From Clostridiales bacterium (GTDB lineage Bacteria > Bacillota > Clostridia > Oscillospirales > CAG-272): 6,147 nt of DNA. The DNA lies in contig JAAZGC010000219.1 in NCBI GenBank assembly GCA_012511425.1, positions 1 through 6,147 of the forward strand, in the 5' to 3' direction. The notes under the pieces are model-generated. The model made no database searches. It was given only the letters and a program-made list of their open reading frames with translations, and was not told the DNA's origin. The translations under genes were made by a program, and so were the position numbers. Below, piece after piece: positions 5,811 through 6,147 of the stretch; within the stretch, counting starts at the first letter, position 1, and every line of letters starts with the position of its first letter.

Positions 5811-5825
5811 GAGACAAATATCGCC
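5796..5825. repeat. Near-perfect inverted repeat containing the tRNA -35 element
   Basis: GGCGATA-A-TTGTC (5796-5808), 4-base loop AAGA, GACAA-A-TATCGCC (5813-5825): 12 of 13 pairs match, with one A/A mismatch. The -35 hexamer (5805-5810) lies inside it. It may be an operator, or the 3' hairpin of the upstream solute-binding-protein transcript, though the bases after it on the minus strand (GTTTGTGG) are a poor U tract. Confidence 0.7.
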
Positions 5826-5852
5826 GAAAGTAACGGAGCGAATTTTTTTTCA

Positions 5853-5912
5853 ATGTAAGTGCACCGGATTTATGCCGAATTCTGTCTTTGGCAAACGATG
5901 CATTTACATCGT
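5853..5912. other. Nested-stem element in the intergenic region
   Basis: Outer arms ATGTAAGTGC (5853-5862) and GCATTTACAT (5900-5909) enclose an inner hairpin TGCCGAA (5873-5879) / TTTGGCA (5887-5893). Each stem has one imperfect position, which is a G-U pair on the + strand and an A/C mismatch on the minus strand. An alternative hairpin ACGATG/CATCGT (5895-5900, 5907-5912) competes with the outer stem. No gene on the + strand accounts for it. Function unknown. Confidence 0.35.
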
Positions 5913-5949
5913 GATTTTATGAAAACCAATATAATCAAGACAAGTTTTA

Positions 5950-6147
5950 TTAACCCGCTATTGCCACGAGGTCGTTCAGCTGCGACTGAACTTTATCTTT
6001 GATTTTTTCGTATTTTGAGACAAAATTGGGAGTTTCACCGAGCATTGCTTCTCTCAACAGAATTGCGCTTTCGGAAAAGTTGAATATGGTAATAAAGTCA
6101 TATGATGTATTTTCATAGATAAGATCAAGCATTACGGCAAACACTTC
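5950..6147 (-). CDS. C-terminal fragment of a probable extracellular solute-binding protein (start outside window)
   Basis: The minus-strand frame is open to the window edge and ends at TAA 5952-5950, so 65 codons of a longer gene are visible. A GTG at 6144 is in frame but is probably internal, since coding continues to 6147 and nothing supports a start there. The fragment reads EVFAVMLDLIYENTSYDF (first 18 residues), then a helix with FNFSESAILLREAM and a final KYEKIKDKVQSQLNDLVA segment. This matches from memory the C-terminal pattern of lipoprotein solute-binding proteins in gut Clostridia (E-x-x-A-x-M-L-D-x-I-F/Y ... Y-D ... N ... a last amphipathic helix ending in I/V-x-x-F/A). In such proteins the mature part sits outside the membrane and delivers sugars or other solutes to an ABC importer. 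The assignment rests on a short tail and could be wrong. Confidence 0.55.
   Translation of the reverse strand, partial: EVFAVMLDLIYENTSYDFITIFNFSESAILLREAMLGETPNFVSKYEKIKDKVQSQLNDLVAIAG

Noticed and set aside
5819..5850. Possible + strand terminator: short CGCCG/CGG-AG-CG stem followed by eight T (5843-5850)
   Set aside because: The stem is weak and bulged, and no + strand gene upstream would need it.
1..6147. CRISPR array, insertion sequence, phage or toxin-antitoxin/defence module
   Set aside because: No regularly spaced direct repeats, no transposase or integrase frames, and no defence-type domains were seen.

Overview
The window looks like a piece of chromosome from an uncultured, probably gut-associated member of the Clostridia (Firmicutes). 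The evidence is moderate GC, purine-rich AGGAG-type ribosome binding sites, near-consensus sigma-A promoters with a TGn extension, GC hairpins followed by T runs, a tRNA with encoded CCA, and a C-terminal solute-binding-protein fragment of a type common in Clostridia. I cannot assign a genus. I see no phage, insertion-sequence, plasmid or CRISPR signals.

Layout: two genes lie on the + strand. The first is the 3' part of a uroporphyrinogen-decarboxylase-superfamily protein with an HxC...C zinc-site pattern, as in cobalamin/thiol methyltransferases (1-906). The second is a small membrane protein of the YccF family (988-1347). A probably bidirectional terminator (about 1356-1397) separates them from a run of minus-strand genes. 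In coordinate order these are: a BNR/Asp-box sialidase-like protein (1413-2495), a two-helix membrane protein of unknown function (2620-3234), a GH29 alpha-L-fucosidase (3390-4703), a SpoU/TrmH-type RNA 2'-O-methyltransferase (4895-5623), tRNA-Ser(UGA) (5670-5758), and the C-terminal end of a probable extracellular solute-binding protein (5950 to beyond 6147).

Most of the minus-strand genes appear to be separate transcription units. The fucosidase, the membrane protein and the tRNA each have a readable promoter with 17-base spacing. The fucosidase and the methyltransferase each end at a hairpin plus T run. The methyltransferase lacks an obvious Shine-Dalgarno sequence and starts 46 bases after the tRNA, so it may depend on the strong tRNA promoter.

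Functionally, the sialidase-like protein and the fucosidase suggest use of sialylated/fucosylated host or milk glycans. Neither has a signal peptide, so both would act in the cytoplasm on imported oligosaccharides, and the solute-binding-protein fragment nearby is consistent with uptake. The methyltransferase-like and YccF genes have no visible link to that role. I found no convincing undescribed multi-gene system. The most unusual elements are the inverted repeat containing the -35 of the tRNA promoter, the nested stems at 5853-5912, the operator-like repeat at the fucosidase promoter, and the orphan membrane protein.
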